A DNA stretch of 55,166 nucleotides, taken from contig CAKTVW010000011.1 in assembly GCA_934630495.1 (NCBI GenBank), positions 1-55,166 of the forward strand, in the 5' to 3' direction. The notes below the pieces were generated by a model. That model was not told the origin of the DNA, did no database searches, and worked only from the letters and a program-made list of their open reading frames with translations. The position numbers were made by a program, and so were the translations under genes. This DNA is from an uncultured Oscillospiraceae bacterium. Lineage in GTDB: Bacteria > Bacillota > Clostridia > Oscillospirales > Oscillospiraceae. Below, in pieces: positions 15,184 to 24,099 of this stretch (the stretch's first letter is position 1; each line of letters starts with the position of its first letter).

Positions 15184-16827
15184 TCAATACATGCCGCCCA
15201 TGCCGCCTGCACCGGCCGCCGCAGCGGCTGCCGCTGCATCTCCTGCCGGATCGGGCTTGTCGGCAACCAGCGATTCGGTCGTCAGGACACAGGCGCCGAT
15301 CGATGCCGCGTTCTCCAACGCGGTACGGGTGACCTTGGTCGGGTCGACAATGCCGGTGGGAATCATGTCGCAGTAGGTCGCGGTGTAGGCATCGTAGCCG
15401 AAGCCGACCTTGCGGCTGTTCTTGATCTTCTCGAAGACGACGGAGCCGTCGACGCCCGCATTCTCCGCGATCTGGCGGATCGGGGCCTGCAGAGCCTTGG
15501 CAATGATGGAGGCGCCGGTCTTTTCGTCGCCGGACAGCTTGACCATCAGCTTCTCGACTGCGGGAATCGCGTTGACGAACGCAGTGCCGCCGCCTGCAAC
15601 GATGCCCTCTTCAACGGCCGCACGGGTCGCGTTCAGCGCATCCTCGACGCGGAGCTTCTGCTCCTTCATGGCGACCTCGGTCTGCGCGCCGACGCGGATC
15701 ACGGCTACGCCGCCGGACAGCTTGGCCAGACGCTCCTGAAGCTTCTCGCGGTCATAATCGGAGGTCGTGACCTTGATGGACGCCTTGATCTCGTTGACGC
15801 GGTTCTTGATTGCCTCGGGATCGCCGCAGCCATCGACGATGACGGTGTTGTCCTTGTTGACCTTGATCTGACGGGCACGGCCGAGATCGGAGATCTGGAG
15901 GTCCTGCAGATTGATGTTCAGCTCGGAAGCGGCGTAGGTGCCGCCGGTGAGAATGGCGATATCGCGGAGCATTTCCTTGCGGCGGTCGCCAAAGCCGGGC
16001 GCCTTGACGCAGACGCAGTTGAAGCTGCCGCGCAGACGGTTGACCAGCAGGGTCGACAGCGCGTCGCCCTCGACGTCCTCAGCGATAATGACGAGCTTCT
16101 GACCGCCCTTGACGATCTGCTCGAGAATGGGCAGGATGTCCTGAATGCTGGAGATCTTCTTATCGGTGATGAGGATATACGGATCGTCGACGACGGCTTC
16201 CATCTTATCGGTGTCGGTGACCATATAGGGAGAGATATAGCCGCGGTCAAACTGCATACCCTCGACGACGTCCAGACCGGTCTCGGCGGTCTTGGATTCC
16301 TCGATAGTAATAACGCCTGCGGCGGTAACCTTCTCCATCGCCTCGGCGATCAGCTTGCCGATCTCCGCGTCGCCGCTGGAAACGGTGCCGACTCTTGCGA
16401 TATCCTCGCTGCCCTTAACGACCTGCGAATTGGCCTTGATCGCTTCGATCGCAGCGTCGACAGCCTTCTGCATGCCCTTGCGCATGACCATGGGGTTCGC
16501 GCCTGCGGAAACGTTCTTCAGGCCCTCGCGGACAATCGCCTGCGCCAGCAGCGTGGCGGTAGTCGTGCCGTCACCGGCAACGTCATTGGTCTTCGTAGCG
16601 ACCTCGCGGACGAGCTGTGCGCCCATATTCTCGAACGGGTCCTCCAGCTCGACTTCCTTCGCGATGGTCACGCCGTCGTTCGTGATGAGCGGAGCGCCGT
16701 ACTTCTTGCCGAGGACGACGTTGCGGCCCTTCGGGCCGAGGGTGACCTTAACGGTATCGGCCAACTGGTCAATGCCGGATTGCAGCTTCTTGCGGGCGTC
16801 CTCGCCAAATTCGATCATTTTTGCCAT
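15184..16827 (-). CDS. groL: 60-kDa chaperonin GroEL
   Basis: GroEL forms the double-ring ATP-driven folding chamber in the cytoplasm. It has 547 residues, full length. It shows VTLGPKGRNVV, GDGTTTATLLAQ (ATP binding), the apical-domain TDKKISSIQDILPILEQ and the chaperonin signature AAVEEGIVAGGGTA, with the usual Gly/Met-rich tail ending GGMGGMY. The ATG has GGAGG upstream. It is the second gene of the groES-groEL operon, 17 bases behind groES. Confidence 0.98.
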   Translation of the reverse strand: MAKMIEFGEDARKKLQSGIDQLADTVKVTLGPKGRNVVLGKKYGAPLITNDGVTIAKEVELEDPFENMGAQLVREVATKTNDVAGDGTTTATLLAQAIVREGLKNVSAGANPMVMRKGMQKAVDAAIEAIKANSQVVKGSEDIARVGTVSSGDAEIGKLIAEAMEKVTAAGVITIEESKTAETGLDVVEGMQFDRGYISPYMVTDTDKMEAVVDDPYILITDKKISSIQDILPILEQIVKGGQKLVIIAEDVEGDALSTLLVNRLRGSFNCVCVKAPGFGDRRKEMLRDIAILTGGTYAASELNINLQDLQISDLGRARQIKVNKDNTVIVDGCGDPEAIKNRVNEIKASIKVTTSDYDREKLQERLAKLSGGVAVIRVGAQTEVAMKEQKLRVEDALNATRAAVEEGIVAGGGTAFVNAIPAVEKLMVKLSGDEKTGASIIAKALQAPIRQIAENAGVDGSVVFEKIKNSRKVGFGYDAYTATYCDMIPTGIVDPTKVTRTALENAASIGACVLTTESLVADKPDPAGDAAAAAAAAGAGGMGGMY

Positions 16828-16844
16828 GTTGATTCCCTCCTAAA

Positions 16845-17129
16845 TTACTCGACGATTGCCAGAATATCACTCTGGCGGACGATGGAATATTCCTTGTCGT
16901 CCAGCTTGACTTCCGTGCCGGCGTACTTGGCGACGACGACCTTGTCGCCGACCTTAACGACCATTTTGACCTCGTTGCCGTCGACGATGCCGCCGGGGCC
17001 GACCGCGACCACTTCGGAGATCACGGGCTTTTCCTTGTTCGCAGTGGACAGGATGATACCGGAAGCGGTAGTTTCCTCAGCCTCAACCGGCTTGAGCAGC
17101 ACACGGTCTGCAAGGGGTGTCAGTTTCAT
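16845..17129 (-). CDS. groS: 10-kDa co-chaperonin GroES
   Basis: GroES is the heptameric lid of the GroEL chamber. It has 94 residues, standard. It begins MKLTPLADRVLLKP and carries the mobile loop EAEETTASGIILS and VGDKVVVAKYAGTEV. The ATG at 17129 has GGAGG 8 bases upstream. It is first in the operon and is preceded by a CIRCE operator, so it should be induced by heat when HrcA loses its grip. HrcA is not in the window. Confidence 0.98.
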   Translation of the reverse strand: MKLTPLADRVLLKPVEAEETTASGIILSTANKEKPVISEVVAVGPGGIVDGNEVKMVVKVGDKVVVAKYAGTEVKLDDKEYSIVRQSDILAIVE

Positions 17130-17213
17130 AATAGCATTCCTCCAATATGATGATTGATGGTCACCCATCGTGACTTACGATGCTTCTGAAATTTCCGTGG
17201 ACCCGGAAATTTC

Positions 17214-17240
17214 TTAGCACTCATTATCCCTGAGTGCTAA
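17214..17240. promoter_or_regulatory. CIRCE operator (HrcA binding site)
   Basis: A perfect match to the CIRCE consensus: TTAGCACTC, nine bases, GAGTGCTAA. It lies between the groES promoter and coding region, the classic position for HrcA repression. Confidence 0.97.
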
Positions 17241-17244
17241 TACT

Positions 17245-17272
17245 ATAATACCCATTTCTTTCCGAAAGTCAA
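17245..17272 (-). promoter_or_regulatory. groES-groEL promoter
   Basis: On the minus strand TTGACT (17272-17267), a 16-base spacer and TATTAT (17250-17245), abutting the CIRCE element. Confidence 0.8.
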
Positions 17273-17421
17273 GAGCTATTTGTAAATTTTCTGCGACATT
17301 TTTCTCGGGCAGCGGAGAAAAACCTGACAAGGAAAAACAGTTGACATTTTTAATCGGTTATGGCACACTATATATAAAGAAAACCGTTTCGGTTTTCATT
17401 CTTCGGAAAGGAAGGGACATT

Positions 17422-17889
17422 ATGCCATCCATGGAATGGATCTGGCTGGCGGCGCTGATCGTCTTTGCGATCGCCGAGGCCGCGACGACCGCTCTCGTTT
17501 CGATCTGGTTCATCGGCGGTTCGCTGGCCGCCCTGATCGCGGCACTGTGCGGTGCGGAGCTTTGGCTGCAAATTCTGCTGTTTATCCTCGTCTCTGCGGG
17601 AATGCTGCTGTGTCTGCGGCCGCTTGCGCGGAAATATCTGACGCCGAAGCGCACCCCCACCAACGCCGACCGCAACATCGGGAAAAATGCCGTCGTCACG
17701 GAAACGATCGAACCGCTTCTCGGCAAGGGCGCGGTAAAGATCGGCGGCGTGGAATGGTCGGCAAAAAGCGTTGACGGCGCGGTCATCGCCGCAGGCAGTA
17801 TTGTACGCATTGTCGGCATCGAGGGCGCAAAGGTGCGCGTCGAGCCGACGGAAATTACACAGGAGCAAAAGGAGGTTCTCTTCAAATGA
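17422..17889 (+). CDS. NfeD-family membrane protein
   Basis: A 155-residue short NfeD protein. There are two to three transmembrane helices in the first ~75 residues (IWLAALIVFAIAEAA; LAALIAALCGAEL; ILLFILVSAGMLLCL), then an OB-fold-like soluble domain (NIGKNAVVTETIEP, GGVEWSAKS, GSIVRIVGIEGAKVRVEP). NfeD proteins are the usual partners of stomatin-like proteins in membrane microdomains. The ATG has GGAAGG upstream. The stop overlaps the next start (ATGA), so the pair is co-translated. A small hairpin (GAAAACCG/CGGTTTTC) lies in its leader near 17379-17396. Confidence 0.88.
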   Translation: MPSMEWIWLAALIVFAIAEAATTALVSIWFIGGSLAALIAALCGAELWLQILLFILVSAGMLLCLRPLARKYLTPKRTPTNADRNIGKNAVVTETIEPLLGKGAVKIGGVEWSAKSVDGAVIAAGSIVRIVGIEGAKVRVEPTEITQEQKEVLFK

Positions 17890-18785
17890 CACCTTATATC
17901 ATCGGCGGCGTTGTCGCGCTGCTCATTCTCATCATTCTTGTCAAAAACATCTGCATCGTGCAGCAGTCCCGCGCCTATGTGATCGAACGTCTCGGCGCAT
18001 TTTCGGCGGTCTGGGGCGTCGGCATTCACTTCAAGGTCCCCTTTATCGAGCGCATCGCCAAGCGCGTCAGCCTCAAGGAGCAGGTGCTCGATTATCCGCC
18101 CCAGCCCGTTATCACCAAGGACAACGTCACCATGCAGATCGACACGGTCGTTTACTTCTCCATTACCGACCCGAAGCTCTATACCTACGGCGTCGAGCAT
18201 CCGATGATGGCGATGGAAACGCTTACGGCCACGACGCTTCGCAATATCATCGGCGATCTTGAGCTGGACCAGACGCTCACCTCCCGCGACGTTATCAATA
18301 CCAAAATGCGCGCCATTCTTGACGAAGCGACCGACCCTTGGGGCATCAAGGTCACGCGCGTCGAGCTGAAAAATATCCTGCCGCCGCAGGACATCCAGAA
18401 CTCCATGGAAAAGCAGATGAAGGCCGAACGCGACCGTCGTCAGGCGATCCTGCAGGCCGAGGGCACGAAGCGTTCGCAGATCCTTGTCGCAGAGGGCGAA
18501 AAGGAATCCGCCATTCTTCGCGCGGATGCCGAAAAGCAGGCGGCGATCCTCAAGGCCGAGGGTCAGGCGCAGGCCATTCTGGCCGTGCAGAAGGCGACGG
18601 CGGAGGCCATGCAGATGCTGAACGAGGCCTGTCCGAACGATCAGGTCATCAAGCTCAAAGCGCTTGAGGCGATGCAGAAGGTCGCCGACGGCAAGGCGAC
18701 GAAGATCATCATTCCGTCCGAGCTTCAGGGGCTGGCCGGGCTGGCAAACGGTCTGGTCGAGTCCGTCCGTGAGCCAAAGGAATAA
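17886..18785 (+). CDS. SPFH/stomatin-like membrane protein
   Basis: A 299-residue SPFH-domain protein of the QmcA/paraslipin type. One N-terminal membrane helix (IIGGVVALLILIILV) is followed by the band-7 domain (SRAYVIERLGAFSAVWGVG; VSLKEQVLDYPPQPVITKDN), then a long Ala/Glu-rich coiled coil (~185-250) that drives oligomerisation. It overlaps the NfeD gene by four bases, the standard arrangement for this pair. The likely role is scaffolding of membrane domains or control of membrane proteases. Confidence 0.92.
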   Translation: MTPYIIGGVVALLILIILVKNICIVQQSRAYVIERLGAFSAVWGVGIHFKVPFIERIAKRVSLKEQVLDYPPQPVITKDNVTMQIDTVVYFSITDPKLYTYGVEHPMMAMETLTATTLRNIIGDLELDQTLTSRDVINTKMRAILDEATDPWGIKVTRVELKNILPPQDIQNSMEKQMKAERDRRQAILQAEGTKRSQILVAEGEKESAILRADAEKQAAILKAEGQAQAILAVQKATAEAMQMLNEACPNDQVIKLKALEAMQKVADGKATKIIIPSELQGLAGLANGLVESVREPKE

Positions 18786-18792
18786 GCAGACA

Positions 18793-18828
18793 CGCATCGG
18801 GGCGCACCACACGGAGCGCCCCGATGCG
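18793..18828 (+). terminator. hairpin ending the NfeD-SPFH operon
   Basis: A 13-bp perfect stem (18793-18805 with 18816-18828) with a 10-base loop, followed by ATTTCAC. The weak T tract makes it a moderate call. Confidence 0.6.
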
Positions 18829-18887
18829 ATTTCACAATATCACAGCATAAAAACAGAACGCTTATCGCTGTAAAGAAGGAGGGCTAT

Positions 18888-19985
18888 ATGGAATATCGAA
18901 TTTTGCCCCATGGCGGCGAAAGGATCAGCGCGATCGGAATGGGCTCGTCCGTCATCGGCGCCCGGCCGGAGGCGGAGATCATTGCGACCGTTCGCGCCGC
19001 CGTCGAGGGCGGCATCAACTATTTTGATATGGCAGGCGGCCATGCCGCGATCTTCGGCGCATACGGAAAAGCGCTGGAAGACCTGCGCAAGCGGGTATAT
19101 CTTCAAGTCCATTTCGGCGCGGACTATACCTCCGGCGAATACGGCTGGACGACGAAGCTTGACGAGGTCAAGCGTTCGGTTGCGTGGCAGCTCGAAAATC
19201 TCCGCACGGACTACATCGACTTCGGCTTTATTCACTGTCTGGACGAAGCGCAGGATCTGCACACCTATACGAAAAACGGGATCTTGGACTATCTCAAATC
19301 CCTGAAATCGGCAGGCGTCGTCCGGCATCTCGGTCTTTCCTCGCACACGCCTGCGCTGGTGAACGAGGTGCTTGACCTCGGTCTGGTCGATATGGTCATG
19401 TTCAGCATCAACCCGGTCTATGATTACGGCAAGGGCGACTACGGCATCGGCGAGACGGCGGAGCGTCACGCCCTGTACTGCCGCTGCCAGCGGGAAGGCG
19501 TCGGCATTTCGGTGATGAAGCCCTTCTGCGGCGGGCAGCTCCTCGACGCGGCCCGTTCTCCCTTCGGCACGGCGCTGACAAAGGAACAATGCCTGCAATA
19601 CGCGCTCGACCAGCCCGGCGTCATTACGGTGCTTCCCGGCTGCGGCAGCGAAGCGGAGCTTCGGGAAATTCTGCACTTCTTCGATACCGACCCCGAGGCG
19701 CGGGACTATTCCTGCATCAGCGGCTTCGCGCCCGCAAGCGCGGTGGGCAAGTGCGTCTACTGCAAGCACTGCCACCCGTGTCCCGCCGGTCTTGACATCG
19801 CGCTCATCAACAAGTATTACGACCTTGCCCGAATGGGCGATGCGCTTGCCGCGGAGCACTACCGGACGCTGGAAAAGACTGCCGCCGACTGCATCGGCTG
19901 CGGTCACTGCGATCGGCGCTGTCCCTTCCACGTGGCGCAGAGTCGGCGGATGCAGGAAATCCTCGCATATTTCAATAACAAATAG
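18888..19985 (+). CDS. aldo/keto reductase with C-terminal 4Fe-4S domain
   Basis: A 365-residue oxidoreductase. Residues 1-260 form an aldo/keto reductase barrel (NYFDMAGGHA, where other members read NYFDTA; DYIDFGFIHC; GISVMKPFCGG; PGVITVLPG). The C-terminal ~80 residues carry a bacterial ferredoxin-like pair of Cys clusters: CVYCKHCHPCP and CIGCGHCDRRCPF. This architecture is common in anaerobic Clostridia; the substrate is unknown. It lies 15 bases before a flavodoxin gene, so electrons may pass between the two. The ATG follows AAGGAGG. Confidence 0.9.
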   Translation: MEYRILPHGGERISAIGMGSSVIGARPEAEIIATVRAAVEGGINYFDMAGGHAAIFGAYGKALEDLRKRVYLQVHFGADYTSGEYGWTTKLDEVKRSVAWQLENLRTDYIDFGFIHCLDEAQDLHTYTKNGILDYLKSLKSAGVVRHLGLSSHTPALVNEVLDLGLVDMVMFSINPVYDYGKGDYGIGETAERHALYCRCQREGVGISVMKPFCGGQLLDAARSPFGTALTKEQCLQYALDQPGVITVLPGCGSEAELREILHFFDTDPEARDYSCISGFAPASAVGKCVYCKHCHPCPAGLDIALINKYYDLARMGDALAAEHYRTLEKTAADCIGCGHCDRRCPFHVAQSRRMQEILAYFNNK

Positions 19986-19999
19986 GAGGAATTATCACG

Positions 20000-20479
20000 A
20001 TGGCAAAGAAACTTGTTGCTTACTTTTCTGCAAGCGGCGTGACCGCAGTTGTCGCAAAAACGCTTGCCGAGGCCGTCGGCGCGGACCTTTTTGAGATCAA
20101 GCCGAGCGTCCCCTATACCAAGGCCGATCTGAACTGGACCGACCGCAGCTCCCGCAGCAGCGTGGAGATGGCCGATCCCGCTTCGCGCCCGGAAATTTCC
20201 GCCCGATGCGAAAATATCGGCGATTACGACACCGTTTTTGTCGGCTTCCCGATCTGGTGGTATGTCGCGCCGACGATCGTCAATACCTTCCTCGAAAGCT
20301 GTGACCTGAACGGCAAGACCGTCGTTCCCTTCGCAACCTCCGGCGGCAGCGGCATGGGCAAGACCAACGAAGCGCTTGCGCCGAGCTGCAAGGGTGCACG
20401 GCTTCTGGACGGCAAGGTGTTCCGCCGCAATGTCGGCCGCGACACCCTCGCGGCATGGGCGGCAGAGCTGAAGCTCTGA
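20000..20479 (+). CDS. flavodoxin
   Basis: A 159-residue FMN-binding protein. The N-terminal loop after strand one reads YFSASGVTAVVAK, the phosphate-binding site in the short flavodoxin_4-like family. FPIWWYVAPTIVNTFLE is the flavin-stacking aromatic region and TSGGSGMGKT the third loop. The ATG has GGAGGA upstream, 14 bases after the aldo/keto reductase, so the pair is an operon. The likely role is low-potential electron transfer or quinone/flavin reduction. Confidence 0.9.
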   Translation: MAKKLVAYFSASGVTAVVAKTLAEAVGADLFEIKPSVPYTKADLNWTDRSSRSSVEMADPASRPEISARCENIGDYDTVFVGFPIWWYVAPTIVNTFLESCDLNGKTVVPFATSGGSGMGKTNEALAPSCKGARLLDGKVFRRNVGRDTLAAWAAELKL

Positions 20480-20561
20480 TACGCCTGATACCCAAATCGC
20501 CCAAATCGCCCGCCGCGCATCCGTGCCTTTCCGAAGCTCGGACCCGACGGCAGAATATCAA

Positions 20562-20591
20562 AACGGGGCGCACCGCGCGGTGCGCCCCGTT
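20562..20591. terminator. bidirectional terminator between flavodoxin and NlpC/P60 genes
   Basis: A perfect 13-bp stem with a 4-base loop (AACGGGGCGCACC and its inverse). On the minus strand it is followed by TTTGATATTC, so it mainly ends the NlpC/P60 gene. Confidence 0.75.
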
Positions 20592-20646
20592 CATCATTAT
20601 GTATGGTCCGTCTTCTTCCGGACCGTGCGCTCTACAGCGCAGCCGT

Positions 20647-22263
20647 TCAATCCAGAATGATGCGGCAGCCGCCCCAGAAATGAGAGGTGTAGTAGCCGCC
20701 CCAGAGATTGTCAATCACAACGCCGCGCGACGGGTTGGCGGCATGGATGAACTTGCCGTCGCCGAGATAAAGTCCGACGTGCGTAATGCTGTAGCCGTTG
20801 CCGCTGAAGAACACAAGGTCGCCCGGCTTCAGATCGTCCATCTTTACATGCATACCGTCATTGTACTGCGCCTGTGCGCCGCGGGAGAAGGAATAGCCGA
20901 AATGCTTATAGACATAGAGGACAAAGCCGGAGCAGTCAAAGTTGTTCGGGCCGTTGCCGCCGTAGACGTAGGGATAGCCCTCAAAGCTCTTTGCAAAGGC
21001 GATCAGTTCCTCGATGACCGTCGGCTCGACATAGTCCGGTTCGCCGTTGGGGTGCTCCTCCTTCCACGCCATCGTGTACTTATAGCAGCGCAGGAACACG
21101 GCGATCGCTTCCTGGATCGAGGTGTTATTCGTGGGGTTCAGGTTTTTCCCGTCGCCCGTGACCGCGCCGATGTAGATCAGCAGTCTGGTCGGCGCCTGCG
21201 CCCAGTCGGCCACCTTGCCGCCGTCGTAGTAGGTCGAAAGCGTTACGGAACGCGTATCGCTGCGGGGATACTCCAGCACCTTCATAAAGTTCGCCATGAT
21301 CTTGAAGAACTGCTCCCGCGTCAGCGTGTCCGACGCGCCGAATTTACCGTTGCCGTAACCCGTGACGATCCCCAGCTCATAGGCGGCGTTGACGTCCGCG
21401 TCGTCGGTATCGGTGAAGTGCTTTGTGCCGGTGGGCGTATAGGTCTTGCCGGTCGCCTTTTGATAAGCCAGCACGGCAATGGAGCACATCTGTGCGCGGG
21501 TGATGCTGCTGCTCATGTTGCAGCCGTCCAGACATTTCGGAATCATGCCCTTGACCTGCATCTCCTCGACCTCACGGATCGCCCAGTTGCTGATGCCGGT
21601 ATAGCCCTGCTTATAGATAAGGACGGATTTATTCTCCTCGGACTGCGTGTTGAACCACTGCGCCATATACTGGTAAGCGCGGAAGAACATTGCGACGGCT
21701 TCCTCGCAGGTGGTGTAGGAAAGCGGCTCCAGCTTGTTCCCGCTGCCCTGTACCACGCCGATGGCGACCATGATTTTCGTCGGTTCAAGCGCATAATCGC
21801 TGACGAGGCCGACATCCGTAAAGCGGTCCAGCGACGCCTTCTCGATGCCGTTCACGTCGCAGTAGGCGCTGCCCATCAGATTATAGGTGATCTTAAAGAA
21901 ATCCTGACGGGTCAGCGGCTGATCGGGATGGAACGTACCGTCGCCGTAGCCGGAGATGATGCCCTGCTCGTAGGCATAGCAGATATCGGAATCGGTCGTA
22001 TCGGTAAAGTGCTTGGTGGAATCCGGATAGGCATAGCCGCCCTGCAGATGTTCAAAGACCAGCACCGCCATTTTACACATCTGTGCGCGGGTGATGGTGC
22101 CGCGCATGTTGGCCTTGCTGAGGCTCTCCGGCAGAAAGCCCAGCTCGTACATGGCGTCGACGGACTCCTTTGCCCAGTCGCTGACATTGGAATACGCCGA
22201 GGCCGCCGGGATGCAGGCAGCCAGAATGCACAGGCAGAGCAGTAAGCTGATGATTTTCTTCAT
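20647..22263 (-). CDS. secreted SLH-domain NlpC/P60 peptidoglycan hydrolase
   Basis: A secreted 538-residue cell-wall enzyme. A signal peptide (MKKIISLLLCLCILAACIPA, cleaved after ASA; the embedded Cys also makes a lipoprotein possible) is followed by four or more SLH-like repeats at ~25-400 (ITRAQMCKMAVLVFE; LTRQDFFKITYNLM; ITRAQMCSIAVLAYQ; LTREQFFKIMANFM). The C-terminal NlpC/P60 domain (~410-538) has the catalytic Cys in NNFDCSGFVLYVYK and His in ITHVGLYLG and FIHAAN. It should cut stem-peptide bonds while anchored to the wall. The start at 22263 is preferred because GGAGG lies 7 bases upstream; the nearer ATG touches that site. The exoA stop is only 2 bases upstream. Confidence 0.92.
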   Translation of the reverse strand: MKKIISLLLCLCILAACIPAASAYSNVSDWAKESVDAMYELGFLPESLSKANMRGTITRAQMCKMAVLVFEHLQGGYAYPDSTKHFTDTTDSDICYAYEQGIISGYGDGTFHPDQPLTRQDFFKITYNLMGSAYCDVNGIEKASLDRFTDVGLVSDYALEPTKIMVAIGVVQGSGNKLEPLSYTTCEEAVAMFFRAYQYMAQWFNTQSEENKSVLIYKQGYTGISNWAIREVEEMQVKGMIPKCLDGCNMSSSITRAQMCSIAVLAYQKATGKTYTPTGTKHFTDTDDADVNAAYELGIVTGYGNGKFGASDTLTREQFFKIMANFMKVLEYPRSDTRSVTLSTYYDGGKVADWAQAPTRLLIYIGAVTGDGKNLNPTNNTSIQEAIAVFLRCYKYTMAWKEEHPNGEPDYVEPTVIEELIAFAKSFEGYPYVYGGNGPNNFDCSGFVLYVYKHFGYSFSRGAQAQYNDGMHVKMDDLKPGDLVFFSGNGYSITHVGLYLGDGKFIHAANPSRGVVIDNLWGGYYTSHFWGGCRIILD

Positions 22264-22265
22264 AT

Positions 22266-23027
22266 TCATACCTCCATTGACAGCTCCAGTCCGACCGGAC
22301 AGTGATCGGAGCCGAAGACTTCGTTGTAGATCGGCGCGGCAAGCAGCATCGGACGCAGGCGGTCCGAGATCAGAAAATAGTCGATGCGCCACCCGGCGTT
22401 GTGCTCCCGTGCGCGGAAGCGATAGCTCCACCACGAGTATGCGCCGGTCAGGTCGGGATGGCGGTAGCGGAACGTATCGGTAAAGCCGGAGGCGAGAAGC
22501 TCCGTGAATTTTCCGCGCTCCTCGTCCGAGAAACCGGCATTTCCGCGATTCGGGCCGGGATTTTTCAAGTCGATCTCCTGATGCGCCACATTCAGGTCGC
22601 CGCAGACGATGACCGGCTTCTTTTCGTCCAGCTCACTCAGCCGCTGCCGAAAAGCGTCTTCCCATTTCATGCGATGCTCCAACCGCTTCAGGCCGTCCTG
22701 CGCGTTGGGCGTGTAGCAGGTAGCGACGAAAAAGTTCGGATATTCCAGCGTAATAAGCCGTCCCTCATGGTCCAGCTCCTCCACACCGACGCCGTATACG
22801 ACGTCCAGCGGCTCATGCTTGGTAAAGATCGCAGTCCCGGAATAGCCCTTCTTCTCGGCGGAGTACCAGTACTGCCGATAGCCCGGAAGCTCCAGCGTGA
22901 CCTGATGCGGCTGCGCCTTCGTCTCCTGCAGACAGAAAAAATCAGCGTTCATCGCCTCAAACACGGACAAAAAGCCTTTATCCAGACAAGCGCGGATGCC
23001 GTTGACATTCCACGAGACCAGCTTCAT
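22266..23027 (-). CDS. xth: exodeoxyribonuclease III
   Basis: An AP endonuclease / 3'-5' exonuclease of base excision repair. The 253-residue protein is full length: MKLVSWNVNGIRA, FFCLQETKAQ (metal-binding Glu), TCYTPNAQDGLKRLEHR, VCGDLNVAHQEIDL, AGFSDEERG, YSWWSYRFRARE and the final catalytic GSDHCPVGLEL. The ATG at 23027 is the family start and lies in the same operon as the NlpC/P60 gene, which starts 2 bases after its stop. The pairing seems a matter of shared transcription rather than shared function. Confidence 0.95.
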   Translation of the reverse strand: MKLVSWNVNGIRACLDKGFLSVFEAMNADFFCLQETKAQPHQVTLELPGYRQYWYSAEKKGYSGTAIFTKHEPLDVVYGVGVEELDHEGRLITLEYPNFFVATCYTPNAQDGLKRLEHRMKWEDAFRQRLSELDEKKPVIVCGDLNVAHQEIDLKNPGPNRGNAGFSDEERGKFTELLASGFTDTFRYRHPDLTGAYSWWSYRFRAREHNAGWRIDYFLISDRLRPMLLAAPIYNEVFGSDHCPVGLELSMEV

Positions 23028-23084
23028 GCGCACACCGTCCTTTCCAGCGGTTTCCAAGCGGCGGCAAGCCGCACGCTTATTTAT

Positions 23085-23113
23085 ATCGTAACAAAAAATT
23101 ACAAAAATTACAA
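23085..23113 (-). promoter_or_regulatory. exoA promoter
   Basis: On the minus strand TTGTAA (23113-23108), a 17-base spacer and TACGAT (23090-23085), about 60 bases before the exoA start in an AT-rich stretch. Confidence 0.5.
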
Positions 23114-23197
23114 CCCATTTCCGCGAAAAACTTTTGATTTTTTGTCGGTGCGGCAGCGGCGGGGACGACGTCGTACCGAAATAACTCAAATTGCACT

Positions 23198-23225
23198 TGC
23201 GGCGCACGGCGGCAGGTATTATAAT
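23198..23225 (+). promoter_or_regulatory. promoter of the HAD-MFS-GDPD-greA operon
   Basis: TTGCGG (23198-23203), a 16-base spacer and perfect TATAAT (23220-23225), 52 bases before the GTG start of the HAD gene. Confidence 0.6.
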
Positions 23226-23277
23226 AGGAAGAAAGCAAACAGGAGCGGCAAACGCTCCGACAAAGGAGAACGCGATC

Positions 23278-24099
23278 GTGACCACCCTGCAAGACAAGCG
23301 CCTGTTCCTGCTGGACATGGACGGCACCATCTATCTCGACGAGCAGCTCTTCGACGGCACGAAGGACTTTTTGAATTATGTCCGCATGATCGGCGGCCGA
23401 TCCATCTTTCTGACCAACAATTCCTCGCGAAGCGTCGACGCCTATCTGCAAAAGATGGCCCGGCTCGGGATCGATGCGGTCCGGGAGGATTTTCTGACCT
23501 CCGTGGATGCGCTGACCGTCTATCTGCATCGGCACGGCTATGACGGAAAGCTTCTGTACGCCTTCGGCACGGCGACATTCCGCAGGCAGCTCGCCGAAGC
23601 GGGCTTTCGCATCACGGACACGCTCGACGACGCGGTCGCCGCGCTGGTCTGCGGCTTTGACACGGAGCTGACGTTTCAGAAGCTGGAGGATGCCTGCATT
23701 CTGCTCGGCCGAGGCGTTGACTTTATCGCCGCCAATCCGGACTGGGTCTGTCCGACATGGTACGGTTACGTTCCCGACTGCGGAAGCGTCTGCGAAATGC
23801 TGTGGAGAGCCACGGGGCGCCGTCCCGTCTTTATCGGCAAGCCGCAGCCGGAAATGGCTCTGCTGGCGGCGGAGCGCTGCGGCTTTTCTAAGGAGCAGAC
23901 GCTGTTGATCGGCGACCGCCTCTACACGGACATCGCCTGCGGCGTTCACGCGGGGATCGACACGGTGCTCGTCCTGTCCGGCGAGAGCCGCCGCGAGGAC
24001 ATTGCGCAAAGCCCCGAAAAGCCCACCTACGTTTTTGACAACATTCGCGCCCTACTGAACCAACTGACAGGAGAGAAAAAGAATGAAGCTGAACTATAA
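23278..24099 (+). CDS. HAD-IIA family sugar/nucleotide phosphatase
   Basis: A 273-residue phosphatase of the NagD/p-nitrophenylphosphatase branch of the HAD superfamily. Motif I is FLLDMDGTIY (nucleophile Asp), motif II is IFLTNNSS, and motifs III/IV are GKPQPEM and LLIGDRLYTDIACG. A type IIA cap lies between II and III. The GTG at 23278 is chosen because AAAGGAG lies 9 bases upstream and no ATG fits. The end overlaps the MFS gene by 17 bases. The substrate is unknown; the neighbours suggest phosphorylated sugars or glycerol phosphate. Confidence 0.9.
   Translation: MTTLQDKRLFLLDMDGTIYLDEQLFDGTKDFLNYVRMIGGRSIFLTNNSSRSVDAYLQKMARLGIDAVREDFLTSVDALTVYLHRHGYDGKLLYAFGTATFRRQLAEAGFRITDTLDDAVAALVCGFDTELTFQKLEDACILLGRGVDFIAANPDWVCPTWYGYVPDCGSVCEMLWRATGRRPVFIGKPQPEMALLAAERCGFSKEQTLLIGDRLYTDIACGVHAGIDTVLVLSGESRREDIAQSPEKPTYVFDNIRALLNQLTGEKKNEAEL

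Noticed and set aside
15097..17157. 686-codon open frame antisense to groEL-groES
   Set aside because: It mirrors highly conserved chaperonin codons and resembles no protein; long open antisense frames are common in this GC-rich DNA.
17341..17376. promoter for the NfeD gene from TTGACA at 17341
   Set aside because: No -10 hexamer lies 16-18 bases downstream; the closest candidates need 19-24 bases.
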